Notes: generated by a model not told the origin, from the sequence alone. DNA of 64,000 nt from Listeria innocua (GCF_028596125.1 NZ_CP117229.1:1100001-1164000), one strand, 5' to 3'; shown: positions 53,187-63,526, counted from the stretch's first letter. Numbers and translations: made by a program.

Positions 53187-55544
53187 ATGGAAAAAAAAGT
53201 AGAAGCCATTTTAGAATTTGATAAAATAAAAAAACAACTTGCTGAATTTGCTTCTTCCTCACTAGGGGAGCAAGCGATTTATGAACTTGCTCCAGCTACA
53301 GATTTTCAAGTCGTACAAAAAGCGCAACTTGAAACAGAAGAAGGAGCCAAAATTATTCGTTTGCGGGGAAGCGCGCCAATTACTGGTCTAACAGATGTTT
53401 TTGCACATTTGAAACGTCTAGAGATTGGTGGCGATTTAAACGGGCTAGAAATCTACCAAATTGGTAGTAACTTGCGTGTAAGCCGCCAAATGAAAAACTT
53501 TATGAACGATTTACTAGAAATTGGCGTCGAAATACCATTACTCGGCGCACTTTCTGATGAACTTTTAGTATTAAAAGATGTAGAAGAAGATATTGCCATT
53601 TCAATAGATGAAAGTGGGAAAATATTAGATACAGCTAGTGAAGCGCTTAGCTCGATTCGTCGTACTTTGCGCCGGACAGAAGACCGCGTGCGTGAAAAGC
53701 TAGAATCTTATTTACGTGATCGCAACGCTTCAAAAATGCTAAGTGATGCGGTTATTACGATTCGAAATGATCGCTATGTTATCCCCGTGAAACAAGAATA
53801 TAAAGGACATTACGGCGGCATCGTTCATGACCAGTCTGCATCCGGTCAAACGCTCTTCATTGAGCCACAAAGCGTGGTTGATTTAAATAATGAACGCAAA
53901 GCCCTTCAAGCGAAAGAAAAACAAGAAATCGAACGTATCCTAGCTGAAATTTCTGCTTCATTAGCTGGCTGGATTAATGAGATTCATCATAATACCTTTA
54001 TTCTGGGTCGTTTTGATTTCATTCTCGCAAAAGCTCGATTTGGGAAAGCTCTGAAAGCCGTAACGCCACATTTGAGCGATACTGGAATCGTTCATTTAAT
54101 AGCAGCCAGACATCCGCTTTTAGATGCTGTGAAAGTTGTTGCTAACGATATTTATTTAGGTGAAGATTTTAGTACGATTGTTATTACTGGTCCAAATACA
54201 GGTGGTAAAACAATTACATTAAAAACATTAGGCTTACTAACCTTGATGGCGCAATCAGGCTTACAAATCCCAGCCCAAGAAGATTCGACTATCGCTGTTT
54301 TTGAAAACGTATTTGCTGATATTGGCGATGAACAATCCATTGAACAAAGCTTAAGTACTTTCTCGTCCCATATGACAAACATTGTTTCGATCTTAGAAAA
54401 AGTAAATCATAAATCACTTATTTTATATGATGAGCTCGGAGCTGGTACGGATCCGCAGGAAGGAGCAGCACTCGCTATTGCCATTCTTGATGCAAGTCAC
54501 AAAAAAGGTGCAAGTGTTGTTGCAACGACTCACTATCCTGAACTAAAAGCTTATGGCTATAACCGAGCACATGCAACCAATGCTTCCGTTGAATTTAATG
54601 TTGAAACACTTAGTCCAACATACAAACTACTCATTGGCGTACCCGGACGAAGCAATGCATTTGATATTTCACGCCGCCTTGGTTTAAGTGAAAGTATCAT
54701 CACAGAAGCAAGAAGCCTCGTTGATACTGAAAGTGCAGACTTAAATGACATGATTTCAAGTCTAGAAGAAAAACGAAATCTAGCAGAAAGAGAATATGAA
54801 GAAGCGCGCGAACTAGCTCGTGGTGCCGATGCTCTTTTAAAAGATTTACAAAAAGAAATTACCAATTATTATCAACAAAAAGATAAATTACTCGAACAAG
54901 CAAACGAAAAAGCTGCTGGAATCGTAGAAAAAGCCGAAACAGAAGCCGAAGAAATTATCCACGAACTGCGCACAATGCAATTAAACGGGGCAGCGGGAAT
55001 CAAAGAACATGAACTAATCGATGCTAAAACAAGACTTGGAAAAGCTAAGCCAAAAACAATTAACAAAGCTATTCCAAAAGCACCAAAACAAAAACCACAT
55101 GTTTTCCAAGCTGGCGACAATGTTCGCGTCCTATCTCTTGGCCAAAAAGGCACACTTTTAAACAAAATTAGTGATAAAGAATGGAACGTCCAAATCGGCA
55201 TCATCAAAATGAAAATCAAAACGACCGATTTAGAATATATCGAGCCAGAAAAACCGAAAAAACAACGCATTATCACATCTGTTCATAGTAGTGACTCACC
55301 AGCAAAAAGTGAACTCGATTTACGCGGTGAACGCTACGAAGACGCTATTCAAAAAGTGGATAAATACCTTGATGAAGCATTGCTCGCAGGATACCCTCAA
55401 GTAGCAATTATTCATGGTAAAGGTACTGGCGCGCTTAGAACAGGCGTCACGGAATATTTGAAGAATCATCGTATGGTTAAATCCATCCGTTTCGGAGCCG
55501 CAGCAGAAGGCGGGAACGGCGTAACAATCGTTGAGTTCAAGTAA
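53187..55544 (+). CDS. mutS2: Endonuclease MutS2
   Basis: 785 aa. ABC-type ATPase of the MutS family without the mismatch-recognition domain I: P-loop TGPNTGGKTITLKTLGL (about 334-350), signature STFSSHMTNI, Walker B LILYDELGAGTDP, H-loop TTHYPELK. A KOW-like region (about 640-690) and a C-terminal Smr endonuclease domain (about 712-785, LDLRGERYEDAIQ and HGKGTGALR) follow. Current work links Firmicute MutS2 to rescue of collided ribosomes; the suppression of recombination was the older view. Confidence 0.95.
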   Translation: MEKKVEAILEFDKIKKQLAEFASSSLGEQAIYELAPATDFQVVQKAQLETEEGAKIIRLRGSAPITGLTDVFAHLKRLEIGGDLNGLEIYQIGSNLRVSRQMKNFMNDLLEIGVEIPLLGALSDELLVLKDVEEDIAISIDESGKILDTASEALSSIRRTLRRTEDRVREKLESYLRDRNASKMLSDAVITIRNDRYVIPVKQEYKGHYGGIVHDQSASGQTLFIEPQSVVDLNNERKALQAKEKQEIERILAEISASLAGWINEIHHNTFILGRFDFILAKARFGKALKAVTPHLSDTGIVHLIAARHPLLDAVKVVANDIYLGEDFSTIVITGPNTGGKTITLKTLGLLTLMAQSGLQIPAQEDSTIAVFENVFADIGDEQSIEQSLSTFSSHMTNIVSILEKVNHKSLILYDELGAGTDPQEGAALAIAILDASHKKGASVVATTHYPELKAYGYNRAHATNASVEFNVETLSPTYKLLIGVPGRSNAFDISRRLGLSESIITEARSLVDTESADLNDMISSLEEKRNLAEREYEEARELARGADALLKDLQKEITNYYQQKDKLLEQANEKAAGIVEKAETEAEEIIHELRTMQLNGAAGIKEHELIDAKTRLGKAKPKTINKAIPKAPKQKPHVFQAGDNVRVLSLGQKGTLLNKISDKEWNVQIGIIKMKIKTTDLEYIEPEKPKKQRIITSVHSSDSPAKSELDLRGERYEDAIQKVDKYLDEALLAGYPQVAIIHGKGTGALRTGVTEYLKNHRMVKSIRFGAAAEGGNGVTIVEFK

Positions 55545-55581
55545 ACAACTGAGCAAAAACATGGCTCCAAATAGGTCTAGG

Positions 55582-55590
55582 TGCTATACT
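55582..55590 (+). promoter_or_regulatory. Extended -10 promoter before trxA
   Basis: TG-C-TATACT (55582-55590), 35 bases before the trxA ATG, inside the 80-base gap after mutS2. A clear -35 is missing, which is tolerated for extended -10 promoters or activator-dependent ones. Confidence 0.5.
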
Positions 55591-55624
55591 GTGTGTACAA
55601 AAGTCATAAGGAGTGAATTAAATC

Positions 55625-55936
55625 ATGGTAAAAGAAATTACAGATGCAACATTTGAACAAGAAACTAGCGAAGGCTTAGTATTAACAGATTTCTGGGCAA
55701 CATGGTGTGGTCCTTGCCGCATGGTGGCTCCAGTTTTAGAAGAAATACAAGAAGAACGCGGCGAAGCACTTAAAATCGTCAAAATGGACGTAGATGAAAA
55801 CCCAGAAACACCTGGAAGCTTTGGTGTTATGAGTATTCCAACACTTCTTATTAAAAAAGACGGCGAAGTAGTAGAAACAATTATCGGCTACCGTCCAAAA
55901 GAAGAACTGGATGAAGTCATCAACAAATACGTTTAA
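55625..55936 (+). CDS. trxA: Thioredoxin
   Basis: 103 aa cytoplasmic thioredoxin with the active-site WCGPCR (about 28-33), the FWATWCGPC context, cis-proline in MSIPTLLI and a C-terminal [15 protein letters not shown]. An AAGGAG site precedes the ATG, and an own promoter with an extended -10 is visible. Confidence 0.97.
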
Positions 55937-55950
55937 AATTATGCTAAAAT

Positions 55951-55992
55951 GAAAGAAGCTTAGAACAAACATTCTAGGCTTCTTTTTAAATG
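55951..55992 (+). terminator. Hairpin after trxA
   Basis: Stem AAGAAGC-TTAGAA / TTCTAGG-CTTCTTTTT around 55954-55987 with a T5 run lies between trxA and uvrC, so trxA can be made as a monocistronic message. Confidence 0.65.
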
Positions 55993-56011
55993 TGTAACTG
56001 GAGTTGATAAA

Positions 56012-57823
56012 ATGTCTTCTGAACATATCCAAAATAAATTAGCGCTTCTGCCGGACCAACCTGGTTGTTATTTGATGAAAGATAGACAAGGAACAATTAT
56101 TTATGTTGGGAAAGCAAAAGTGTTGAAAAATCGCGTGCGTTCGTATTTTTCAGGTACGCACGATAGTAAAACGCAACGTCTAGTCCAAGAAATTGTGGAC
56201 TTTGAATATATCGTAACTTCATCCAACGTAGAAGCATTGCTACTTGAAATTAATTTGATAAAAAAACATGACCCACGCTTCAATATTCGCTTAAAAGACG
56301 ATAAAACTTATCCGTTCATTAAAATTACAAACGAACGACATCCGCGACTAATTATTACCCGCCAAGTAAAGAAAGATAAAGGGAAATATTTCGGTCCGTA
56401 TCCAAATGTCTACGCTGCAAATGAAGTGAAACGCATTCTAGACCGACTGTATCCACTTCGAAAATGTAGTACATTACCAAATAAAGTGTGTTTGTACTAT
56501 CATCTCGGACAATGCCTTGCCCCGTGTGTATTTGACGTGGAAGCAAGTAAGTATAAAGAAATGCAAGACGAAATTGTGGCATTCTTAAACGGTGGCTATA
56601 AAACCGTTAAAAATGATTTAATGAAAAAAATGCAAGAAGCCGCAGAAAATATGGAATTCGAAAAAGCTGGTGAATTCCGCGACCAAATCAACGCCATCGA
56701 AACAACAATGGAAAAACAAAAAATGATGATGAACGATTTCGTTGACCGCGATGTCTTCGGTTACGCCATTGATAAAGGCTGGATGTGCGTCCAAGTATTC
56801 TTCATTCGCCAAGGAAAACTCATTGAGCGCGATGTTTCCCAGTTTCCATTTTACAACGATGCTGATGAAGACTTCCTCACATTTATCGGCCAGTTTTATC
56901 AAAAAGCAAACCATATCCCACCTAAAGAAATTTATTTGCCAGATGATGTTGATAGCGAAGCCGTTCAAGCCGTCGTTCCCGACACAAAAATCATCGTACC
57001 ACAGCGCGGAAACAAAAAAGAACTCGTGAAACTTGCTTACAAAAATGCCAAAATCGCTCTAAACGAGAAATTTATGCTACTTGAACGCAACGAAGAACGG
57101 ACAGTCGGGGCAGTTGAACGACTTGGTGAAGCGATGGGGATTCCAACACCATCACGCGTCGAAGCATTTGATAACTCGAATATTCACGGTACAGATCCCG
57201 TTTCTGCAATGGTCACATTCCTAGACGGAAAACCAAGTAAAAACGATTACCGCAAATACAAAATCAAAACCGTGGAAGGACCGGATGATTACGCAACGAT
57301 GCGAGAAGTTATCCGCCGTCGTTACTGGCGCGTACTTAAAGAAGGCCTACCAATGCCAGATCTAATATTAATTGATGGTGGGAAAGGACAAATTGATAGC
57401 GCCAAAGACGTCCTAACAAACGAACTCGGCTTAGATATTCCAGTAGCCGGACTCGCAAAAGACGACAAGCATCGTACTAGCCAACTATTATTCGGTGATC
57501 CTTTAGAAATAGTTCCACTCGAAAGAAACAGCCAAGAATTCTATTTACTGCAACGAATGCAAGATGAAGTCCACCGTTTCGCTATCACATTCCACCGCCA
57601 ACTACGCAGCAAAACAGGGTTCCAGAGCATTCTTGACGGCATTCCTGGCGTAGGACCTGGCCGCAAGAAAAAACTACTGAAACATTTTGGCTCCATGAAG
57701 AAATTAAAAGAAGCATCAGTTGAAGAAATTAAAGAAGCTGGCGTTCCACTTAATGTGGCAGAAGAAGTGCATAAACATATAACCGCTTTTAACGAAAAAG
57801 CCAAAAATACCGAACAAAAATAG
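56012..57823 (+). CDS. uvrC: Excinuclease ABC subunit C
   Basis: 603 aa nuclease subunit of nucleotide excision repair. GIY-YIG domain (about 13-95: [19 protein letters not shown]), UVR motif (about 195-235), RNase H-like C-terminal nuclease (about 385-540: [29 protein letters not shown]) and a double helix-hairpin-helix end (about 545-600: [18 protein letters not shown]). Full length. Confidence 0.96.
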   Translation: MSSEHIQNKLALLPDQPGCYLMKDRQGTIIYVGKAKVLKNRVRSYFSGTHDSKTQRLVQEIVDFEYIVTSSNVEALLLEINLIKKHDPRFNIRLKDDKTYPFIKITNERHPRLIITRQVKKDKGKYFGPYPNVYAANEVKRILDRLYPLRKCSTLPNKVCLYYHLGQCLAPCVFDVEASKYKEMQDEIVAFLNGGYKTVKNDLMKKMQEAAENMEFEKAGEFRDQINAIETTMEKQKMMMNDFVDRDVFGYAIDKGWMCVQVFFIRQGKLIERDVSQFPFYNDADEDFLTFIGQFYQKANHIPPKEIYLPDDVDSEAVQAVVPDTKIIVPQRGNKKELVKLAYKNAKIALNEKFMLLERNEERTVGAVERLGEAMGIPTPSRVEAFDNSNIHGTDPVSAMVTFLDGKPSKNDYRKYKIKTVEGPDDYATMREVIRRRYWRVLKEGLPMPDLILIDGGKGQIDSAKDVLTNELGLDIPVAGLAKDDKHRTSQLLFGDPLEIVPLERNSQEFYLLQRMQDEVHRFAITFHRQLRSKTGFQSILDGIPGVGPGRKKKLLKHFGSMKKLKEASVEEIKEAGVPLNVAEEVHKHITAFNEKAKNTEQK

Positions 57824-57834
57824 ATTTTAGATAA

Positions 57835-57883
57835 AGCTAACATACCAATGATTTTTTAGTTATTGGCATGTTAGCTTTTTTAT
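57835..57883 (+). terminator. uvrC terminator
   Basis: Stem AAAGCTAACAT-CCAAT / ATTGG-ATGTTAGCTTTTTT with a T6 tail. The rest of the 181-base gap up to lysC shows no lysine riboswitch. Confidence 0.88.
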
Positions 57884-58004
57884 TTCAGCACCTAAGATTT
57901 TCGCTAGGGGAAAAACAAAAGAAACTCACCCTTCCCTTCAACACATAAATGCGCTAAAATAAAACCATTGATAAAAAAGCACCAAAAAGTCAGGAGGAGC
58001 GAGA

Positions 58005-59219
58005 TTGGGACTAGTAGTATTAAAATTTGGCGGAACCTCTGTTAGCACCGTAGATAAAATCGGAAAAACAGCAGATCAAGCCATTTACGAGAAAAAACAA
58101 GGGAATAAAGTCATTGTCGTCGTTTCCGCGATGGGTAAATCAACCGACAAATTAGTAGCGATGGCAGAAGAAATCAGTGAAGCTCCAGACAAGCGAGAAA
58201 TGGATATGTTACTTTCCACCGGCGAACAAATCACGATTGCTTTACTTGCGATGACTTTAAAAGAAAAAGGACATGATGCTATTTCTTATACAGGATGGCA
58301 AGCAGGAATTGAAACAGAAGCAGTACATAGTAACGCAAGAATTGCTGATATTGATAGCGCGCGCATTGAGTCTGCACTTGAAGCTGGGCAAATTGTTATT
58401 GTTGCAGGGTTCCAAGGTATAACTACAGACGGCGAAATTACTACACTCGGCAGGGGTGGCTCTGATACGACCGCAGTAGCAATCGCATCCGCTTTAAAAG
58501 CAGAAAAATGTGCTATTTGTACAGATGTTGTTGGCGTATTCACAACAGATCCCCGTTACGTTAAAAAAGCCCAAAAACTAGAACAACTCACCTATGATGA
58601 AATGCTAGAATTAGCCAATCTCGGTGCTGGAGTTTTACATCCACGCTCCGTTGAATATGCGAAAAATTTCCGAATTCCGCTTGAAGTAAGAGCGAGTCAT
58701 GAACTAGAACCAGGTACAATGATTGAGGAGGATTTAACAATGGAAAATACCAAAGTAGTCCGCGGAATTGCTTTTGAAGATCAAATTACTCGTGTAACCA
58801 TTCACTGGAAACAAAAAGAAGCGATGCGCGTTTCAAAAGTTTTTACTAAACTAGCAGAAAATAACATTGATGTAGATATTATCATTCAAGGCATCACAGG
58901 TCTTGGTCACGGCAACTTATCCTTCACCATTAAAACAAGCGAACTATTAGCTACTCTAGCTGTTTTAGAAGAAAGTAAAGAACTACTTCAAATCGAAAAA
59001 CTAGAATCCGAGCAGGAACTAGCGAAAGTATCCATTGTTGGTTCTGGCATGGTAAGTAACCCTGGAGTCGCTGCAAAAATGTTTGAAGCTTTAACTGAAA
59101 ATAATATCCCAATAAAAATGATTAGCACTTCAGAAATCAAAGTTTCGACGGTTGTTCCCGCACGTAAAATGGTAGAAGCAGCACAAGTTTTACATGACCA
59201 ATTTGAATTAGATAAATAA
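58005..59219 (+). CDS. lysC: Aspartokinase (alpha and beta subunits from one gene)
   Basis: First step of the aspartate family pathway to lysine and diaminopimelate. 404 aa: the kinase domain opens VLKFGGTSVSTVDKIG (residues 4-19) and carries TDVVGVFTTDPR; two ACT domains follow from about 262. The start is TTG at 58005 behind AGGAGG. An in-frame ATG at 58740 with GAGGAGG at 58725-58731 (8-base spacing) should start a separate 159 aa beta subunit, as shown for Bacillus subtilis aspartokinase II. Confidence 0.95.
   Translation: MGLVVLKFGGTSVSTVDKIGKTADQAIYEKKQGNKVIVVVSAMGKSTDKLVAMAEEISEAPDKREMDMLLSTGEQITIALLAMTLKEKGHDAISYTGWQAGIETEAVHSNARIADIDSARIESALEAGQIVIVAGFQGITTDGEITTLGRGGSDTTAVAIASALKAEKCAICTDVVGVFTTDPRYVKKAQKLEQLTYDEMLELANLGAGVLHPRSVEYAKNFRIPLEVRASHELEPGTMIEEDLTMENTKVVRGIAFEDQITRVTIHWKQKEAMRVSKVFTKLAENNIDVDIIIQGITGLGHGNLSFTIKTSELLATLAVLEESKELLQIEKLESEQELAKVSIVGSGMVSNPGVAAKMFEALTENNIPIKMISTSEIKVSTVVPARKMVEAAQVLHDQFELDK
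58740..59219 (+). CDS. lysC: Internal start for the aspartokinase beta subunit
   Basis: In-frame with the long product (offset of 735 bases from the upstream start). The ribosome binding site GAGGAGG (58725-58731) is stronger than the average in this window and sits 8 bases before ATG. The 159 aa product starts MENTKVVRGIAFEDQITRVT and comprises the regulatory ACT region. In Bacillus subtilis LysC the same arrangement yields an alpha2beta2 enzyme. Inference by analogy; not shown by experiment here. Confidence 0.75.
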   Translation: MENTKVVRGIAFEDQITRVTIHWKQKEAMRVSKVFTKLAENNIDVDIIIQGITGLGHGNLSFTIKTSELLATLAVLEESKELLQIEKLESEQELAKVSIVGSGMVSNPGVAAKMFEALTENNIPIKMISTSEIKVSTVVPARKMVEAAQVLHDQFELDK

Positions 59220-59222
59220 AAA

Positions 59223-59292
59223 TAAGCTTGAATTAACGAGCTACATCCCAGTTAAGAGGGGTGTAGACAAGTTATTTCAAGCTTATCTTTTT
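59223..59292. terminator. Branched bidirectional terminator between lysC and yslB
   Basis: Outer stem AATAAGCTTGAA / TTCAAGCTTAT with a downstream T5 run, and an inner hairpin CTACATCCC / GGGGTGTAG, giving a nested structure between convergent genes. Confidence 0.8.
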
Positions 59293-59749
59293 AGTACCGT
59301 TCTTCGTTATCAATCGTTTCTTTACGATCCCATTTAACGATAATCGTCACTTGTTTTTTACGTTTATCTATTTCATCGTAACTTTCTGTATAGAGCTTCT
59401 TCTGTGTTTGTAATTGCTCTGCGATAAAACCAGCTTCCAATTTAAAAGTTGGATTTTCTTGTGTACGGAACCGCGAAACAACCATGTCACCTTCTAAAAG
59501 TAAACGCAACTCATCTTTCTTTTCCTTTAAAATACTAAGTGTCCCAAAAGAGGCTTCTTCAAAGAATTCTCTTATCTCTTCCATGGATTCAAGTGGGAAT
59601 TTACGCGCTAAGTCTTTCCCAGCCCAGTACATAATGTGAGGCGCTTCATCTCCAAGGATTTCAGGAATTAAATAATCTCGCAGTACATCTAATCCAAAAC
59701 TTGGAACGAGTGCTTTTTCCTCGTAATTATTCTGTTCATTTTCTGTCAT
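59291..59749 (-). CDS. yslB: YslB-like DUF2507 protein
   Basis: About 152 aa from the ATG at 59749 (MTENEQNNYEEKALVPSFGL), which follows GTGAGGT at good spacing; an upstream in-frame ATG (59791) adds 14 residues and is less likely. Family features: LDVLRDYLIPEILGDEAPHI and YWAGKDLARKFPL. Function is unknown; the fold belongs to the ligand-binding NO-signalling/V4R-like group. It is convergent with lysC and divergent from racE. Confidence 0.85.
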   Translation of the reverse strand: MTENEQNNYEEKALVPSFGLDVLRDYLIPEILGDEAPHIMYWAGKDLARKFPLESMEEIREFFEEASFGTLSILKEKKDELRLLLEGDMVVSRFRTQENPTFKLEAGFIAEQLQTQKKLYTESYDEIDKRKKQVTIIVKWDRKETIDNEERY

Positions 59750-59932
59750 TTCGGATACCTCACTTTCATACACCATTATAACCAAAATCACCCTAAAATG
59801 GAAAGCACAATAAATAAATTTCTATAAAAAACCTTTTTTCTCAAAAAAGACTTGCGAAAAAAGCGAAAAAATAAGAAAATGGAAGGTATAGATAAAAAAT
59901 TTGGAAATTAATAAAGAAATTGAGGCGAGACT

Positions 59933-60733
59933 GTGAAACAAGCTATAGGCTTTATCGATTCGGGAGTAGGCGGTTTGACAGTAGTGCGTGAAGTACTAAA
60001 GCAGCTACCCCATGAACAAGTATATTATTTAGGTGATACCGCACGTTGCCCTTATGGACCACGCGACAAAGAAGAAGTAGCTCAGTTTACTTGGGAAATG
60101 ACCAATTTTCTCGTAGATCGTGGCATCAAAATGCTCGTTATTGCATGTAATACTGCAACAGCAGCAGCACTATATGACATTCGTGAAAAACTGGATATTC
60201 CTGTTATTGGAGTTATTCAACCTGGCTCAAGAGCAGCTCTTAAAGCAACAAGAAACAACAAAATTGGCGTATTAGGAACGCTTGGCACAGTCGAAAGCAT
60301 GGCTTACCCAACAGCGCTTAAAGGACTAAACCGCCGAGTAGAAGTAGATTCACTCGCATGTCCGAAATTTGTATCCGTTGTAGAATCTGGCGAGTATAAA
60401 AGCGCCATTGCAAAAAAAGTTGTAGCCGAATCGCTCTTACCACTGAAAAGTACCAAGATTGATACGGTGATTTTGGGTTGCACACATTACCCACTTTTAA
60501 AACCAATTATCGAAAACTTTATGGGAGATGGCGTTGCGGTCATTAACTCCGGCGAAGAAACTGCTAGCGAAGTCAGTGCTTTACTGGATTACCATAATTT
60601 ATTAGATGCGACAGACGATGAAATTGAACATCGTTTTTTCACCACTGGTTCCACACAAATTTTCAAAGATATTGCAAAAGACTGGTTAAATATGCCAGAT
60701 ATGACAGTAGAACATATAAAATTAGGAAAATAA
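59933..60733 (+). CDS. racE: Glutamate racemase
   Basis: Makes D-glutamate for peptidoglycan. 266 aa with both catalytic cysteines in context: [13 protein letters not shown] (about 70-82) and [13 protein letters not shown] (about 181-193). The N-terminus is [18 protein letters not shown]. The start is GTG at 59933 behind TTGAGGCGAG. It is followed by rph, as in Bacillus. Confidence 0.96.
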   Translation: MKQAIGFIDSGVGGLTVVREVLKQLPHEQVYYLGDTARCPYGPRDKEEVAQFTWEMTNFLVDRGIKMLVIACNTATAAALYDIREKLDIPVIGVIQPGSRAALKATRNNKIGVLGTLGTVESMAYPTALKGLNRRVEVDSLACPKFVSVVESGEYKSAIAKKVVAESLLPLKSTKIDTVILGCTHYPLLKPIIENFMGDGVAVINSGEETASEVSALLDYHNLLDATDDEIEHRFFTTGSTQIFKDIAKDWLNMPDMTVEHIKLGK

Positions 60734-60745
60734 GAGGTGCCACTA

Positions 60746-61492
60746 ATGAGATTTGATGGAAGAGAAAAGAATGCATTACGAGAAATCGAAGTAACACCTG
60801 ATTACTTAATGCACCCAGAAGGTTCTGTTTTAATCGCATCAGGAAATACAAAAGTTATCTGTTCTGCAAGTGTAGAAACAAAAGTACCACCATTTATGCG
60901 CGGGGAAGGTCGTGGCTGGATATCTGCTGAATATTCCATGTTACCACGAGCAACGAATACACGTAATATCCGCGAATCTTCTAAAGGAAAAGTAACTGGA
61001 AGAACAATGGAAATTCAACGTTTAATTGGACGGGCTTTACGTGCCGTGGTTGACTTAGACGCACTTGGTGAACGAACAATTTGGTTAGACTGTGATGTTA
61101 TCCAAGCAGACGGAGGAACACGCACAGCCTCTATTACTGGCGCATTTATTGCAATGGTCATGGCGATTGCAAAACTAGATGAAGAAGTTCCGTTCACGAA
61201 ATTTCCTGTCAAAGATTTTCTTGCAGCTACAAGTGTTGGCGTTTTAGAAGAAGGCGGAACAGTACTTGACCTTAACTACGTAGAAGATAGCGCGGCACAA
61301 GTCGATATGAATATCATTATGACTGGTAGCGGAGCCTTTGTAGAACTCCAAGGAACAGGCGAAGAAGCTACTTTTTCAGAAGCCGAACTTGCTGAACTAA
61401 TCGCTCTAGGTAAAAAAGGAATAAGCGAACTAATCGAAATCCAAAAAGAAACACTCGGCGACAAAATCACAGCGCGGATTAAAGGAGAATAA
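60746..61492 (+). CDS. rph: Ribonuclease PH
   Basis: Phosphorolytic 3'-5' exoribonuclease that trims tRNA 3' ends. The ATG at 60746 ([20 protein letters not shown]) has AAGAGGTG 6 bases upstream. The 248 aa sequence contains [19 protein letters not shown] and [20 protein letters not shown]. An earlier GTG (60737) is part of that binding site. It is directly followed by the dITP pyrophosphatase gene. Confidence 0.96.
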   Translation: MRFDGREKNALREIEVTPDYLMHPEGSVLIASGNTKVICSASVETKVPPFMRGEGRGWISAEYSMLPRATNTRNIRESSKGKVTGRTMEIQRLIGRALRAVVDLDALGERTIWLDCDVIQADGGTRTASITGAFIAMVMAIAKLDEEVPFTKFPVKDFLAATSVGVLEEGGTVLDLNYVEDSAAQVDMNIIMTGSGAFVELQGTGEEATFSEAELAELIALGKKGISELIEIQKETLGDKITARIKGE

Positions 61493-61495
61493 AAA

Positions 61496-62107
61496 ATGAG
61501 TAAAATTATTATTGCCACCGCAAATAAAGGAAAAGCAAAAGAATTCGAAAAAATCTTTGCGAAGTTTAATATCGAAGTTGCTACCCTTGCTGATTTTCCA
61601 GAAATTGGTGAAATTGAAGAAACAGGCACGACCTTTGCTGAAAATGCTGCTCTTAAAGCAGAAACGGTCGCTAGCTTGCTAAATCAAACAGTTATTGCTG
61701 ATGATTCAGGTTTAATTGTAGACGCGCTTAACGGAGCTCCTGGTGTCTATTCTGCACGCTATGCTGGGGTCGCTCATGATGATGCAAAAAATAATGAAAA
61801 ACTACTTAAAAATTTAGAAGGCGTAGAACCAGCAAAAAGAACCGCTCGTTTCCACTGTACACTTGCTGTAGCTACACCCTCTGAGAAAACAAGCTTCTAT
61901 ACAGGAGAGGTAGAAGGCATTATCGCAGAACAACTATGCGGTACAAACGGCTTCGGTTATGATCCACTATTTTTCTTACCAGAATTCGGTCTTACAATGG
62001 CAGAAATTCCAGCAGAGAAAAAGAATGAAATCAGCCACCGAGCTAATGCTATTAAACAGCTAGAAAAAGATTTAGCAGAAGTTGTAGAAAAAGTTACTAA
62101 AAAGTGA
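61496..62107 (+). CDS. rdgB: XTP/dITP pyrophosphatase (RdgB/Ham1 family)
   Basis: Hydrolyses non-canonical purine triphosphates. 203 aa: IIIATANKGKAKEFEKIF at the start, EETGTTFAENAALKAE (about 41-56), IADDSGLIVDALNGAPGVYSARYAG (about 67-91) and GTNGFGYDPLFFLPE with ISHRANAI at the end. It is in an operon with rph and the phosphoesterase gene. Confidence 0.95.
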   Translation: MSKIIIATANKGKAKEFEKIFAKFNIEVATLADFPEIGEIEETGTTFAENAALKAETVASLLNQTVIADDSGLIVDALNGAPGVYSARYAGVAHDDAKNNEKLLKNLEGVEPAKRTARFHCTLAVATPSEKTSFYTGEVEGIIAEQLCGTNGFGYDPLFFLPEFGLTMAEIPAEKKNEISHRANAIKQLEKDLAEVVEKVTKK

Positions 62108-62144
62108 GAGAATAAGTAACAGAGCACTAGGGGGAGGAAATAAA

Positions 62145-62669
62145 ATGAAATTATTAGTAGTTAGCGACAGCCACTCAGAACGTGACTGCTTAATCCATCT
62201 TAAAGAAAAATACGAAAATACAGTCGATGCCATGATTCATTGTGGGGATTCTGAATTAGAAGCTGATGATCCAGCGATTCAAGGATTTCATACTGTTCGA
62301 GGCAACTGTGATTTTGGCGGAGGCTTTCCAAATGATTGGGTAGGGGAAGTGGATGGCTATCGTATATTCACCACACACGGACATCTTTATAACATCAAAA
62401 TGACACTTATGAACTTACGCTACCGAGCTCGCGAATTAAACGCTGATTTCGCATTCTTTGGTCATTCTCATGAACTAGGCGTTGATATGCTAGATGACAC
62501 CATCATTTTAAACCCAGGAAGCATTTCCTTACCAAGAGGTCGCATTCGCATTAAAACATACGCACTCATCGACTCTACACCAGAAGGAATCAAAGTTCGC
62601 TTCATGGATCGTGACGATAACGAACTAACTGACCTAACACAAGTTTTTCCTTTAACAAAGCACAACTAG
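62145..62669 (+). CDS. YfcE/MJ0936-family metallophosphodiesterase
   Basis: 174 aa calcineurin-like phosphoesterase: MKLLVVSDSHSERD (D8, H10), IHCGDSELE, VRGNCDFGGG, FTTHGHLYNI and FFGHSHELGV supply the metal ligands. It hydrolyses phosphodiesters in vitro in homologues; the natural substrate is unknown. AGGGGGAGG precedes the ATG, 37 bases after rdgB. Confidence 0.93.
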   Translation: MKLLVVSDSHSERDCLIHLKEKYENTVDAMIHCGDSELEADDPAIQGFHTVRGNCDFGGGFPNDWVGEVDGYRIFTTHGHLYNIKMTLMNLRYRARELNADFAFFGHSHELGVDMLDDTIILNPGSISLPRGRIRIKTYALIDSTPEGIKVRFMDRDDNELTDLTQVFPLTKHN

Positions 62670-62718
62670 GTCAAAAGACACCCAAAAAAGAAAAAATGCA
62701 ATAACTTAAAGAAAACCA

Positions 62719-62747
62719 TTGACAAACAAGCAATTTAAACATAAAAT
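62719..62747 (+). promoter_or_regulatory. tRNA-Arg promoter
   Basis: TTGACA (62719-62724), 17 bases, TAAAAT (62742-62747): a near-consensus sigma-A promoter about 33 bases before the tRNA. Confidence 0.85.
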
Positions 62748-62779
62748 GGTATTTGGCTGTTGAAAAAACAGTGCCATTT

Positions 62780-62853
<74 letters not shown>

Positions 62854-62859
62854 TTAAAT

Positions 62860-62902
62860 AAAGCACCATAAACGTGGTAATACAATGTTTATGGTGCTTT
62901 TT
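62860..62902 (+). terminator. tRNA-Arg terminator
   Basis: Perfect 14-bp stem AAAGCACCATAAAC / GTTTATGGTGCTTT with a 13-base loop and T5 run. Confidence 0.92.
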
Positions 62903-63364
62903 GATTTGCGGAAGTTCAAATAATGGTATTCAAGCAGTTGTGTCTATTAAGAGGGGAAGACAACATCGAATGCCTCTTACAAATAATAAAAGTTACTCTA
63001 ATATGTCTTTTAGTAAATAATATAGGTGGAGACTGATAAAAATCATATGAAATTCTTGTTTGATTTTATAAGTTAATTAGTTAAATAAAAAAGGGGATTT
63101 CATTTAAAAAAACAACATATATTTTAAGTGAATATGTATTTTTCGAGATATTCGAGAAGAGTAAAGCATAAATCGTGTATAATAAACTATATTACGTGTT
63201 ATCTTGTGATTAATTACACAATATTGCACCTATCGTTTAAGAAAAAGTTTAAGTAAGCTCTTTTTTTGTTGTTCATGACTAGAAACGGACATTTCATTAT
63301 ATTTTTGGTTATACATTAACTTATTGTATTACGATGAAACTAGACTAGGAGGAGGGAGAAAAAC
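62903..63364. other. AT-rich stretch without a supported gene
   Basis: Low-coding-potential DNA after the tRNA. It contains a duplicated TTCGAGA (about 63142-63157) and a TTGTG-N8-CACAA palindrome (63203-63220). A few frames are open for 30-40 codons but lack ribosome binding sites. The promoter of the small gene that follows probably lies in its last 80 bases. No integrase, repeat of the tRNA 3' end or insertion sequence is seen. Confidence 0.5.
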
Positions 63365-63526
63365 ATGAAAAAAGGATTTTTTTACGCTATTTTTATTCTC
63401 TTAGTAATAATAGCAAGTACATTATTTGCTCTCAACATCATTTCCAGTGTAGGATGGATGGCTAGTGTTTTTTGTTTAGTGATAGTCGCTATAATATTTA
63501 CGAACATGACAAAAAAACGGACATAA
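63365..63526 (+). CDS. Small hydrophobic membrane protein of 53 aa
   Basis: ATG behind a very strong site (AGGAGGAGGGAG). The 53 aa sequence starts MKKGFFYAIFILLVIIASTL and continues with a second hydrophobic helix (WMASVFCLVIVAIIF), ending with a basic tail (NMTKKRT). Two membrane helices joined by a short turn fit a small envelope or toxin-like peptide. No family recognised. A terminator follows about 80 bases downstream. The strong ribosome binding site and the terminator argue that it is real. Confidence 0.68.
   Translation: MKKGFFYAIFILLVIIASTLFALNIISSVGWMASVFCLVIVAIIFTNMTKKRT

Noticed and set aside
57884-58004. Lysine riboswitch before lysC
   Set aside because: The gap is too short and lacks the conserved L-box elements; only a terminator and a ribosome binding site are visible.
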